The position numbers and the translations under genes are program-made. Below, one piece after another: positions 1-7,843 of a DNA stretch of 64,000 bases (positions within the stretch are counted from its first letter, which is position 1; every line of letters starts with the position of its first letter). A model generated the notes under the pieces. The model had not been told where the DNA came from. It did not search any database and was given only the letters and a program-made list of their open reading frames with translations. This stretch comes from Longitalea arenae. Lineage in GTDB: Bacteria > Bacteroidota > Bacteroidia > Chitinophagales > Chitinophagaceae. The DNA lies in contig NZ_JAFFJX010000001.1 in the NCBI RefSeq assembly GCF_016924755.1, positions 620,001 to 684,000 on the forward strand, written 5' to 3'.

Positions 1-793
1 GGCAACGGTCGGTACGGAAATTAAAGCAGATCACTGCATCACCTTCCTGGATAGTAGCCAGTGGTTTTTGATCGGCGCCGACAATGACCGTTGGTTTTAT
101 GAATTCATCGGTCACGTTCGCAGCATATGATTGTTCAATGGCTTTCAGGGCATCGCTTGCTTTTTCGCCTATGCCATTGACCAGGGTGTCGTAGGCAAGT
201 TTAACGCGTTCCCACCGTTTATCGCGGTCCATGGCATAATACCGGCCGCTTACAGAGGCAATTTTACCGGTAGTTTCGTTCAGGTGGCGTTGTAAGTCGG
301 TCACATAACCCAGGCCGCTTTTAGGATCGGTATCGCGGCCGTCGGTAAAAGCATGGATAAACAGATCCTGCACGCCTTCTTTGGCGCATAAAGTTACCAG
401 TGCTTTCAGGTGATTGGTATGTGAGTGCACACCGCCATCGCTCACCAAACCGATCAGGTGCAGCGGTTTTTTATTGTCTTTGCTGTAGCGGATGGCTTTT
501 AACAATACTTCATTTTTGAAGAAGGAACCATCGCGCACAGCTACATTGATGCGTTGCAATTCCTGGTAAACGATGCGGCCGGCGCCCAGGTTCAGGTGAC
601 CTACCTCGCTGTTTCCCATTTGTCCATCGGGTAAACCAACCAGTTCGCCGCAGGTAGTTAAGGTAGTATTAGGATATTTCGCGTACAAAGAGCTTACAAA
701 GGGCGTATTCGCATTCTGAATTGCATCTGAAGATTTAACCTTTCCAAGGCCCCAACCGTCCATGATGACTAATATGGTCTTATTAGCTTGCAT
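1..793 (-). CDS. gpmI: 2,3-bisphosphoglycerate-independent phosphoglycerate mutase (N-terminal part)
   Basis: Cofactor-independent phosphoglycerate mutase interconverts 3- and 2-phosphoglycerate in glycolysis, using two metal ions and a phosphoserine intermediate. The gene runs off the left edge of the window, so only the first 264 codons are seen. The start is the ATG read from 793, which gives MQANKTILVIMDGWG with the metal-binding Asp at residue 12. The nucleophilic serine lies in GQMGNSEVGH and is residue 62, the position known for the family. Further family motifs follow (VSDGGVHSH, FTDGRDTDP, GRYYAMDRD). A -7 box TACCTTTG on the minus strand (840 to 833) lies about 40 nt upstream of the start. 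It is divergent from the DUF4783 gene. Nothing is odd apart from the window truncation. Confidence 0.96.
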   Translation of the reverse strand, partial: MQANKTILVIMDGWGLGKVKSSDAIQNANTPFVSSLYAKYPNTTLTTCGELVGLPDGQMGNSEVGHLNLGAGRIVYQELQRINVAVRDGSFFKNEVLLKAIRYSKDNKKPLHLIGLVSDGGVHSHTNHLKALVTLCAKEGVQDLFIHAFTDGRDTDPKSGLGYVTDLQRHLNETTGKIASVSGRYYAMDRDKRWERVKLAYDTLVNGIGEKASDALKAIEQSYAANVTDEFIKPTVIVGADQKPLATIQEGDAVICFNFRTDRC

Positions 794-832
794 ATAAAGT
801 AGTGATTATGTTTGGTTTGTTACAGAAAGCTG

Positions 833-840
833 CAAAGGTA
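833..840 (-). promoter_or_regulatory. -7 box of gpmI
   Basis: Minus-strand TACCTTTG matches the Bacteroidota sigma-A -7 consensus TAnnTTTG and lies 39 nt upstream of the gpmI start codon. No clear -33 element was assigned. Confidence 0.6.
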
Positions 841-933
841 ATGCAATGCTGCGGTAGTACTAATTTTTGGCAGCATTCTTACTTTGGCATATTTTTAGCG
901 AATTTAGCGGTGAAAAGTAAAAATTGCACATTT

Positions 934-1323
934 ATGAAAAAGTATCTGGGATTTGCGATGGTAGCCATTTCGCTGGTCCTGGTGTCATTTTCACCCCTTT
1001 ATTCTATCGACGACGTAGTAGCTGCTATGAAGACTGGTAATGCCACCCAATTATCGAAGTATTTCGATTCGCGAGTGGACCTGTCATTACCGGGAAAAAG
1101 CGACAATTACAGCAAAAGCCAGGCTGAAATGATCTTAAAAGACTTTTTTGCCAACAACACTGTAAAGAACTTCGTAGTGAAACATAAAGGGGAGCAAAAT
1201 GGCTCCCAGTTCTGCATTGGTTTACTGCAAACCAAAAATGGCAACTTCCGCACAAAATTCTTTATGAAGCAAAAGGGCGACCAGCAGGTTGTTCAGGAGC
1301 TTGGTTTTGAGATCATGGAATAA
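934..1323 (+). CDS. DUF4783-like secreted protein
   Basis: A 129-residue exported protein. The start at 934 (MKKYLGFAMVAISLV) gives a clean signal peptide of about 24 residues; the longer open frame back to 802 overlaps the promoter region and lacks a plausible N-terminus. The mature part (DDVVAAMKTGNATQLSKYFD near its start, ending QELGFEIME) resembles the DUF4783 family of Bacteroidota, small NTF2-like periplasmic proteins of unknown role. It is divergent from gpmI and stands 144 nt before nadC. No function should be inferred beyond periplasmic or envelope location. Confidence 0.75.
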   Translation: MKKYLGFAMVAISLVLVSFSPLYSIDDVVAAMKTGNATQLSKYFDSRVDLSLPGKSDNYSKSQAEMILKDFFANNTVKNFVVKHKGEQNGSQFCIGLLQTKNGNFRTKFFMKQKGDQQVVQELGFEIME

Positions 1324-1455
1324 CCGCCGGGAACAGGCAACAGACAATCAATAACCATCAGGCAAGGGAAAAACGGCTTTTATAGTTCAGGTGCCAGGTA
1401 AACCTGGTGCCTAAGTGATTTTTTGCCGGTTGCTTATTGCCGCTTGGCAATTGAT

Positions 1456-1463
1456 TACCTTTG
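1456..1463 (+). promoter_or_regulatory. -7 box of nadC, four nt from the start codon
   Basis: TACCTTTG is a full match to TAnnTTTG and ends only 4 nt before the nadC ATG at 1468. Transcription would start at or within a few bases of the AUG, so the mRNA may be leaderless. Confidence 0.55.
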
Positions 1464-1467
1464 TAGC

Positions 1468-2322
1468 ATGTTTACATTCAATGAACAGCTTCATCATCTG
1501 ATTGCGTCTGCCCTGCAGGAAGATACCGGCGATGGCGATCATTCCACGCTGTCAGTGATCCCGGCAGATGCAAAAGGTAAAGCTGTGTTAAAGATCAAGC
1601 AGTCTGGCACCATGGCCGGCATGCAGGTGGCCGAAGCTGTTTTCAGGTATAAAGAACCGTCGGCCCGGTTTATCGCTTTTAAAAAAGACGGCGATCATAT
1701 GGAAGCCGGTGAAAATGCTTTTGAGGTCATTGCTTCCATTCATACCATTCTCCAATGCGAACGGCTGGTGCTGAACTGTATGCAGCGGATGAGCGGCATT
1801 GCGACACTTACCCGTGCGTATACCGACCGGCTGAAAGGGTATGCGACCCGTTTACTGGACACCCGTAAAACAACACCCGGTTTTCGCCTGCTGGAAAAAG
1901 AGGCGGTGCGCATCGGGGGCGGTCATAATCACCGCATGGGTTTGTATGATATGATCATGCTGAAGGATAATCATATTGATTACTGTGGCGGCCTGGAAAA
2001 AGCGATTGAAAGAGCACATACGTATGTGAAGCAGGTTAAACCGGGCTTAAAGATCGAAGTAGAGACCCGCAGCCTCGAGGATGTAAAAAAGGTGGTGGCG
2101 TTTGGAAAGGTCGACCGCATTATGCTGGATAATTTCACCCCGGAAATGCTGTCGCAGGCCTTGAAAATAATAAACAATCACTTTGAGACTGAAGCCAGTG
2201 GTGGAATTACCCTCGATAATATTACCGATTACGCCGCCACTGGTGTTGATTACGTAAGTGTAGGCGCACTCATTCACCAGGCGGTAAGCCTTGATCTGAG
2301 CCTGAAAGCAGTGATCGTTTGA
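1468..2322 (+). CDS. nadC: Nicotinate-nucleotide pyrophosphorylase (carboxylating)
   Basis: Quinolinate phosphoribosyltransferase makes nicotinate mononucleotide from quinolinate and PRPP in de novo NAD synthesis. The 284-residue protein has the usual length. Family motifs are LQEDTGDGDHST near residue 14, the Arg-rich LDTRKTTPGFR near 135, the IGGGHNHRMGLYD block, KDNHI, and the C-terminal EASGGI and VDYVSVGAL phosphate-binding segments. The start at 1468 (MFTFNEQLHHL) is preferred over the upstream in-frame codon at 1423, because the -7 promoter box sits at 1456-1463. It is followed at 24 nt by the SUI1-type gene, probably in one operon. Confidence 0.95.
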   Translation: MFTFNEQLHHLIASALQEDTGDGDHSTLSVIPADAKGKAVLKIKQSGTMAGMQVAEAVFRYKEPSARFIAFKKDGDHMEAGENAFEVIASIHTILQCERLVLNCMQRMSGIATLTRAYTDRLKGYATRLLDTRKTTPGFRLLEKEAVRIGGGHNHRMGLYDMIMLKDNHIDYCGGLEKAIERAHTYVKQVKPGLKIEVETRSLEDVKKVVAFGKVDRIMLDNFTPEMLSQALKIINNHFETEASGGITLDNITDYAATGVDYVSVGALIHQAVSLDLSLKAVIV

Positions 2323-2346
2323 TGAACACAAAAGCTGGAACTACCA

Positions 2347-2691
2347 ATGAGTAAGAAAAACAAACCAGATAGTAAAGGTTTTGTCTATAGTACAGATCCC
2401 GATTTCAAGTTTGAAGAAGAGCAGGAAGCCGTGCATACCCTAACGCCCGAACAACAGAAATTGCGGGTATGGTTAGATACCAAACAACGCGCCGGGAAAG
2501 CGGTAACCCTGATCACCGGTTTTATTGGTACCACAGAAGATTTGGAAGACCTGGGTAAAAAGCTGAAGAATTATTGCGGCACCGGCGGTTCGGCCAAAGA
2601 TGGTGAAATAATCATCCAGGGCGATCAGCGCGAGAAGGTAATGCAGTGGTTGCTGAAGAATGGGTATAAGAATAGTAAGAAAGCGGGCTGA
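2347..2691 (+). CDS. SUI1/eIF1-type translation factor (YciH-like)
   Basis: A 114-residue protein of the bacterial YciH/SUI1 family, related to eukaryotic initiation factor eIF1. The N-terminal 40 residues are polar and acidic. The SUI1 fold starts near residue 50 (AGKAVTLITGF), with the family signature CGTGGSAKDGEIIIQGDQ and the final helix VMQWLLKNGYK. Bacterial members are thought to affect start-codon choice, but the role in Bacteroidota is not established. It lies 24 nt after nadC and is probably co-transcribed. Confidence 0.88.
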   Translation: MSKKNKPDSKGFVYSTDPDFKFEEEQEAVHTLTPEQQKLRVWLDTKQRAGKAVTLITGFIGTTEDLEDLGKKLKNYCGTGGSAKDGEIIIQGDQREKVMQWLLKNGYKNSKKAG

Positions 2692-2735
2692 GTCAACAGG
2701 CAATAAGCAATGGACAATTGACAATATCGTAAACC
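2692..2735 (+). repeat. Heptamer-type CAAT repeat, plus orientation
   Basis: A short run of degenerate GGCAATN/GACAATN units directly after the SUI1 gene. AATTGACAATA at 2716-2726 is the exact reverse complement of TATTGTCAATT at 3039-3049, so this array and the one at 3036-3080 form inverted flanks around the 73-residue gene. Confidence 0.6.
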
Positions 2736-2748
2736 CTAATCCCTACAC

Positions 2749-2970
2749 ATGTTCGAGATTTTTCTTTTTTATTTAGGTGTGATCTTCACGCTGATCATGC
2801 TTATGTTATTCGGCTTTTTGGTAATGTATATGGTGATCTCCTTAAAATTGCTAAGGGTCAATAATAAAGAAGATAATATAAATAAAAAGCAAAGTGCACA
2901 AAGATCATTATTGCTGTCTGTCTCAGGTATGGTACTCCTGTTTTTTCTATGGATGATGATTATATTTTAA
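2749..2970 (+). CDS. Small membrane protein, unknown function
   Basis: A 73-residue ORF starting MFEIFLFYLGVIF. It has two hydrophobic helices (about residues 4-31 and 53-72) separated by a short charged loop (LRVNNKEDNINKKQSAQRS), so it is predicted to be a two-span inner-membrane protein. I do not recognise a family. It is followed by a hairpin terminator and is convergent with the isocitrate dehydrogenase gene. Inverted heptamer arrays flank it on both sides. The coding call rests on the coherent two-helix pattern and the terminator. Confidence 0.55.
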   Translation: MFEIFLFYLGVIFTLIMLMLFGFLVMYMVISLKLLRVNNKEDNINKKQSAQRSLLLSVSGMVLLFFLWMMIIF

Positions 2971-2998
2971 GTTAAGTTTTTAGGCTTTATATCATGCA

Positions 2999-3035
2999 AA
3001 AAGGATCGCCACATTTCTATTGTCGCGATCCTTTT
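2999..3035 (+). terminator. Rho-independent terminator after the small membrane protein
   Basis: An 11-bp perfect stem, AAAAGGATCGC (2999-3009) with GCGATCCTTTT (3025-3035), and a 15-nt loop. The flanking A and T tracts make it usable in both directions, which suits the convergent isocitrate dehydrogenase gene. Confidence 0.75.
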
Positions 3036-3080
3036 GCCTATTGTCAATTCCCTTTTGTCTATTGTCTATTGCCTATTGAT
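3036..3080 (-). repeat. Heptamer-type CAAT repeat, minus orientation
   Basis: Consecutive units of the type TATTGCC/TATTGTC on the plus strand, that is GGCAATA/GACAATA on the minus strand. It runs up to the stop codon of the isocitrate dehydrogenase gene and is the inverted partner of the array at 2692-2735. Confidence 0.6.
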
Positions 3081-4531
3081 TACTGTCCGGCCGCTGAACT
3101 ATACGATTTCTTATCGCCCCACATGTTCAGCAATTCAATGCTCGCGATCTTGAAATCTCCACTTAAACTAACATAGAGGCCAATGATATCCTGCTGGTTC
3201 AGCGGGTAATTATCAATGCTTTCAAAGCGCACATTGTATTGGTTTACCAGATTCGTGTAAACAGACCCGGTAGGCCATACCTGGGTGCCCCGGTTGCTGA
3301 TATTGATGAGGTTGAACTTCACGCCACCATGACGCTGGCATTTTTTAGCAATAACATCCGGTTGTTCATTGCTTTCGATGAACATATCAACCCCGATGAT
3401 CTTTTCATTTTCGATCTCTTTCGACTCCAGCATGGTGTTTCGTTCGAGCTTCAAAGGAGTGGGCGTTCCCGGTTTATTCGCTAATAACTCCTTGGCATTT
3501 AACTCGGGCTTTTTACCAAAATTGCTGATAATGGCTTCCGCAAACTGGGTGGTATTCAGGCTCGGTTTGCTTTTATCGCCGAAATCACCGGTGTGAATAC
3601 CCTGCTCGAGCGTATACAGCAACGCGTTTTCAATTACAGCCGCATTTTCAGTAAGTCCCAGGTGACGAAGCATGGCAAAGCCGCTCAATAATAAGGCAGT
3701 GGGGTTCGCAATGTTCTTACCCGCAATATCAGGCGCTGTACCATGCACCGCTTCGAATATACAAATATGGTCGCCGATATTGGCGCTGGGCGCAAACCCC
3801 AATCCACCTACCAGGCCGGCGCAGAGGTCAGACACGATATCACCCTGCAGATTGGTCAATACCACTACATCAAATGTATCCGGGCGGGTAACCAGTTTCA
3901 TACAAAGGTCGTCAACGATGATATCGTCTGCTTTCAGATCAGGATATTCCTTAGCTACTTCATAAAAGCATTCCAGGAACAGGCCATCGGTAATTTTCAT
4001 GATGTTGGCCTTGTGACCACAAGTAATACGGCGGGCTTTCTTCTGGCGTGCCATTTCGAATGCATAACGGATCACCTGCATGCTTCCGGGGCGGGTAATA
4101 AAGCGCCGGCTCAATGCCACGTCATGCGTAAGCATGTGCTCTATACCACCGTAAGTATCTTCAATATTCTCACGTACCACTGTAATGTCGATGGGAATGC
4201 CGGCCTTGGAGAAAACGGTATCAACGCCGTGGAGGGTTTGAAATACGCGTTTATTGGCATAGGTATTCCAGGTTTTGCGGGCAGTAACGTTCACACTTTT
4301 AACCCCTTTGCCTTTAGGCGTTTCCATGGGTCCTTTGAACAATATGCCAAGCCGCTCGATGGTTTGCTGGGCTTCGGGCGTCATGCCGTTTGAAAAACCT
4401 TTATCGAATACCCATTTGCCCATATCTACCATTTCGTATTCAAGGGGCACCTTGTTGGCATCAAAAATTTTTAAAACGGCACTCATGATCTCGGGTCCTA
4501 TGCCGTCGCCTTTAGCCACTGCAATTTTCAT
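3080..4531 (-). CDS. icd: NADP-dependent isocitrate dehydrogenase (Thermus-type, long form)
   Basis: Oxidative decarboxylation of isocitrate to 2-oxoglutarate in the TCA cycle. The 483-residue protein has the isopropylmalate/isocitrate dehydrogenase fold: VAKGDGIGPEIM at the start, VRENIEDTYGGIEH near 120, DDLCMKLVTRPDTFDVVV with the metal-binding Asp residues, GDIVSDLCAGLVGGLG, and the nucleotide loop AVHGTAPDIAGKNIANPTA. A C-terminal extension of about 140 residues (from about 345) distinguishes this type from the E. coli enzyme of about 416 residues and resembles the Thermus form. It is a single gene convergent with the 73-residue membrane protein. Cofactor preference is taken from family resemblance only. 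Confidence 0.9.
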   Translation of the reverse strand: MKIAVAKGDGIGPEIMSAVLKIFDANKVPLEYEMVDMGKWVFDKGFSNGMTPEAQQTIERLGILFKGPMETPKGKGVKSVNVTARKTWNTYANKRVFQTLHGVDTVFSKAGIPIDITVVRENIEDTYGGIEHMLTHDVALSRRFITRPGSMQVIRYAFEMARQKKARRITCGHKANIMKITDGLFLECFYEVAKEYPDLKADDIIVDDLCMKLVTRPDTFDVVVLTNLQGDIVSDLCAGLVGGLGFAPSANIGDHICIFEAVHGTAPDIAGKNIANPTALLLSGFAMLRHLGLTENAAVIENALLYTLEQGIHTGDFGDKSKPSLNTTQFAEAIISNFGKKPELNAKELLANKPGTPTPLKLERNTMLESKEIENEKIIGVDMFIESNEQPDVIAKKCQRHGGVKFNLINISNRGTQVWPTGSVYTNLVNQYNVRFESIDNYPLNQQDIIGLYVSLSGDFKIASIELLNMWGDKKSYSSAAGQ

Positions 4532-4778
4532 GTGTATTTAGTTTTTGTTTTTTATAAATAAAGCCACATGTAACTGGTCGCAATAACTAATAAATTATTA
4601 CAGGTTAAGAATGAATTGGTTATCGCTAAAATTCCATGTTAGATCGATAAATTTTCGTCGATGTGAATAAATCCGGGGCAAAATTAGCTATAAACCCCAC
4701 AATTCATATTAAAACGTGAATAATTGCTATGGCTGGCTTTTATTTTTGATTATCTTTAAATTCCAAACTGTTAGCGTA

Positions 4779-5165
4779 ATGGTCTCAAAGATTTCCGAAG
4801 GCATAGAAATAAGTGTCGAAACGTTTTACCAGCCCGATTATTCCAACCCTGTATCGGGTGAGTATATGTTTGCCTATCGGATAACCATCGAAAACCACAA
4901 TAATTTTCCGGTTAAGCTGCATCGCCGCCACTGGTATATTATCGATAGCAATGGCACCAACCGCGAGGTGGAAGGAGAAGGTGTGGTAGGTGTGCAACCC
5001 ACGCTGCAGCCCGGTGAACGCTATCAATATGTAAGTGGTTGCAACCTGCGCAGCGAAATGGGTAAAATGCATGGCACCTACCTGATGGAGAACCTGCTGA
5101 ACAAAACCTCCTTCGATGTGAACATTCCCGTTTTCGAAATGATCGTTCCGTTTAAAATGAATTAG
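4779..5165 (+). CDS. apaG: ApaG/DUF525 domain protein
   Basis: A 128-residue Co2+/Mg2+ efflux-associated protein of the ApaG family, a fibronectin-III-like beta-sandwich of unresolved function. Family features are FAYRITIENH, RRHWYIIDSNG, EGEGVVGVQP, LQPGERYQYVSGC and GTYLMENL. The ATG at 4779 (MVSKISEGIEI) is the usual ApaG N-terminus. The frame extends upstream to 4716, but that part overlaps the AT-rich promoter region. It ends before a strong bidirectional terminator and is convergent with the peptide transporter gene. Confidence 0.92.
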   Translation: MVSKISEGIEISVETFYQPDYSNPVSGEYMFAYRITIENHNNFPVKLHRRHWYIIDSNGTNREVEGEGVVGVQPTLQPGERYQYVSGCNLRSEMGKMHGTYLMENLLNKTSFDVNIPVFEMIVPFKMN

Positions 5166-5231
5166 CTAAAAAGGCATAGAGGCATAAAGGAACAGCCGCT
5201 CCGCATAGAATGATCAGATTTAAATAATAAA

Positions 5232-5262
5232 AAAAGGCATCCGGATCGTCCGGATGCCTTTT
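5232..5262. terminator. Bidirectional terminator between apaG and the POT transporter
   Basis: A perfect stem GGCATCCGGA (5236-5245) / TCCGGATGCC (5249-5258) with a TCG loop, flanked by A4 and T4, so it works on both strands of this convergent junction. Confidence 0.85.
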
Positions 5263-5357
5263 GCTTTTTATAAACTATTTGTATTTTTTGAAGCAAATTG
5301 AATAGTGAGCCGTAAAGTTCAATCTGCCTTTATGCCTTGTTGCCTCGTTGCCCTCTC

Positions 5358-7172
5358 CTAACGAACTCCATGCATCATTCTCTTCAACAGGGGCGTTAAT
5401 GCATACAATAATGCCGCAGCGGCGCCGCAGAGAATTACAAACACCATGAAGAATTCGTACAGGTTGTGGATCGTAAATCCGGCGAAAGTGGGATAGGTAA
5501 CAGGGATCTTTTTCTCAGCTAAAAATGCCAGTTGCTCGCCGGTCGGCTGAACGGTCTTGTCTAAGATGCCCTGTAAATTGATGCCTTTCTCGGCAGCCGT
5601 TTGATATTTATCGCCGGTAGGCGGCAACAAAGCGCCGAGGGTACCGGTCAATGCATACCCCGCCGCGTTGCCCAGGAACCAAACGCCCATTAATAAAGAA
5701 CCAAAACGTTTGGGAGCCAGTTTGGCCACGAGTGACAAGCCAATGGGCGATAAACACAATTCACCCCAGGTATGCAGCAGGTATAAAATGATCAGCCAGA
5801 TGATGCCGATCTTGTCTGAGGTTTCCAGTCCCTTTACCTGCGTCGCAATAATGAAATAACCCAGGCCGATCAGCAACAGACCAATGGACTGCTTTACCGT
5901 TGAAATAGGTTCCAGGCCGCGGCGCTGCAATTTCAGCCACATGATGCTGAAAGGAATGGCGAACACCACCACAAACACCCCATTGAATATTTGCACCATA
6001 CTTGGAGGCATCGCCCAGCCAAGAATGCGGGTATCGGTTTGTTTATCGGCAATAAAGGTGAGCGAGGAGCCGCTTTGTTCAAAAGCCGACCAGAAGAAGA
6101 TCACAAAAAAGGCCACTACATATAATACCAGGATGCGCTGGGTTTCAACCCGGGTAAGCGATTTATCGGTTAAGATAAATATGGCCAGGCTTAAACCGGC
6201 TGCATAAATGAAGGGATACACATATGTTTTGATCGGCGAAAGGCCCAGGGCTTTGAAATAAGCGCCAATGGTTGATCCGCCATCGGTGCTTGCCAAAGGA
6301 TATTTTATGCTATCCCATGATAAATATTGAATAGAAAAATAAAAGATCACCAGCAGGCCGAAAAGCAGGATCACCGACTGCCTGCTGAATTTAGCGTGCG
6401 TGGCTTCGCCTTCATGAACGACGTTTTTGTCGGGTCTGGCGCCAATAGGTTCACCGGTTGGCGTAACCACATATTTATTTTTCAGGAAGAAAAAGATAAT
6501 GGTGCCGAGCATCATGGCAATACTGGCTGCCAGGAATCCCCATTTAAAGGCAGTGAGGTCACGGATCACTTTCTCCGTGCCATCGGCTTGTTTAACGGTA
6601 TGCACCACGTCGCCCACGAGCGGACAAATAAACTGGCCGAGGATAGCGCCGAGGTTAATACCCATATAAAATATAGTGAAGGCCGAATCGAGCTTGCTCT
6701 TTTCATTTTTAGGGTAGAGCTGGCCTACCATAGAAGAGATATTCGGTTTAAAAAAGCCGTTCCCGAATATTTGTAAACCGAGCGATGTCCACATCAGGGT
6801 TTTGGCCATCTCGAGATTCGAATCAAAAACACTGGCGCTGGTAAAAAGAACCAACTGCCCAATGGCCAGAACAGCGCCGCCTAATAGTATACAGTTCCGG
6901 TTGCCCAGGTATTTGTCGGAAATATAACCGCCCAGCATGGGGGTCAGGTAACAGAGGCCCAGATAGCCGCCATAAATAATGGAGGCGCTTTCTTCACCCA
7001 TCAACAGGGCCTGCGATAAAAATAAGGCAAGCACGGTGCGCATGCCGTAAAAGTTGAACCGTTCCCACATTTCAGTGGCAAACAGTACTCCCAGGCCTTT
7101 GGGATGCCCTTTCGACGGAGGGGTTGCTTCGGTAGTGATTACTTCGGGGGTTATTGTACCGGTTTGAGCCAT
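5358..7172 (-). CDS. POT-family proton-coupled di/tripeptide transporter
   Basis: A 604-residue inner-membrane transporter of the POT/PTR2 family (major facilitator fold) that takes up di- and tripeptides with protons. The proton-site motif of the family appears as EMWERFNFYGMR near residue 34, followed by LGGYISDKYLGNRN (the loop 2-3 motif) and GNGFFKPNISSMVGQLY. About 12-14 hydrophobic helices can be counted. There is an insert of about 50 residues (ALLPPTGDKYQTAAEKG region) before the last helices. It is a single gene, divergent from the purD side. Substrate assignment follows the family. Confidence 0.92.
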   Translation of the reverse strand: MAQTGTITPEVITTEATPPSKGHPKGLGVLFATEMWERFNFYGMRTVLALFLSQALLMGEESASIIYGGYLGLCYLTPMLGGYISDKYLGNRNCILLGGAVLAIGQLVLFTSASVFDSNLEMAKTLMWTSLGLQIFGNGFFKPNISSMVGQLYPKNEKSKLDSAFTIFYMGINLGAILGQFICPLVGDVVHTVKQADGTEKVIRDLTAFKWGFLAASIAMMLGTIIFFFLKNKYVVTPTGEPIGARPDKNVVHEGEATHAKFSRQSVILLFGLLVIFYFSIQYLSWDSIKYPLASTDGGSTIGAYFKALGLSPIKTYVYPFIYAAGLSLAIFILTDKSLTRVETQRILVLYVVAFFVIFFWSAFEQSGSSLTFIADKQTDTRILGWAMPPSMVQIFNGVFVVVFAIPFSIMWLKLQRRGLEPISTVKQSIGLLLIGLGYFIIATQVKGLETSDKIGIIWLIILYLLHTWGELCLSPIGLSLVAKLAPKRFGSLLMGVWFLGNAAGYALTGTLGALLPPTGDKYQTAAEKGINLQGILDKTVQPTGEQLAFLAEKKIPVTYPTFAGFTIHNLYEFFMVFVILCGAAAALLYALTPLLKRMMHGVR

Positions 7173-7843
7173 ACAGTCATGTAATTTTTGTTTTTGAAAT
7201 CAAGCAATTCGTTAGTGCAGTATTTAACGGCCCAAAATAGTGATAAATTCCATACTGCTAAAATGAGAATATCTTATAGCTATGCCAATTTTAATGTTTT
7301 GATCCGCTTTTCAGACCTGAAGATCCGTATTAACACCGCGGGTATACTTCCGTTATGTTGGGGTGTGGTTGTCGTTTGGTTGCGGTTTGGTTAGCTTTAG
7401 GTCTTCTTTACCCTTTACGTAATAAAAGAGAAATAAAAAGGTAAAGGCAATATCAAGCTAACATAACGGTCACCAGGAGAAAAGGCAAGCGGGGGGTAAC
7501 CAGGGGTAAAGAAAAGGAGGTGTTGAGGTAACCGGGAGGTAAAGAAAAGGTAACTAGAGGTAACCAAAAGGTAAAGCCGAGGTAAAGAAAAGGTAAACAA
7601 TAGGTAACCAAAGAGCAAAACGCTTGTGGCAGCGCATTGTTTTTCAAACATTTATATTGGTTGCCGCCTGTCTCTGGCGCTTTAATTCATAACGTTTTGA
7701 AAACCAGTGTACCAATACGGCTAAAAACGCCCGGCAAGCCTCAAAAGCCCTGGCCGCCCCTATTGTAGGTGAAAGAATTAAAATTCATTAATCCCCCCCG
7801 AATACCGAAATTCGCCGCGGCAAAACTACTTCACTTTTTAATC
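7173..7843. other. Intergenic region with a degenerate GGTAA array
   Basis: No gene is supported here. The left end holds the promoter region of the peptide transporter (minus strand). From about 7480 to 7620 lies a purine-rich array. The right end is the purD leader. The open frames across the array have the repetitive composition expected of a simple repeat and are rejected. Confidence 0.6.
7480..7620 (+). repeat. Degenerate 10-11 bp repeat AGGTAANNNNN
   Basis: From about 7530, units starting AGGTAA follow one another at 10-11 bp spacing (variants AGGTAAAGAAA, AGGTAACTAG, AGGTAACCAAA, AGGTAAAGCCG, AGGTAAACAAT). Looser copies precede them. The core GGTAAC is shared with the heptamer array at 41827-41931. 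Confidence 0.65.

Noticed and set aside
3743-4393. A 216-codon open frame on the plus strand opposite isocitrate dehydrogenase
   Set aside because: It lies antisense to a complete, well-conserved enzyme gene and shows no family features.
7415-7651. Minus-strand frames of 64-78 codons over the AGGTAA array
   Set aside because: Repetitive Leu/Pro/Ser/Phe composition produced by the repeat.
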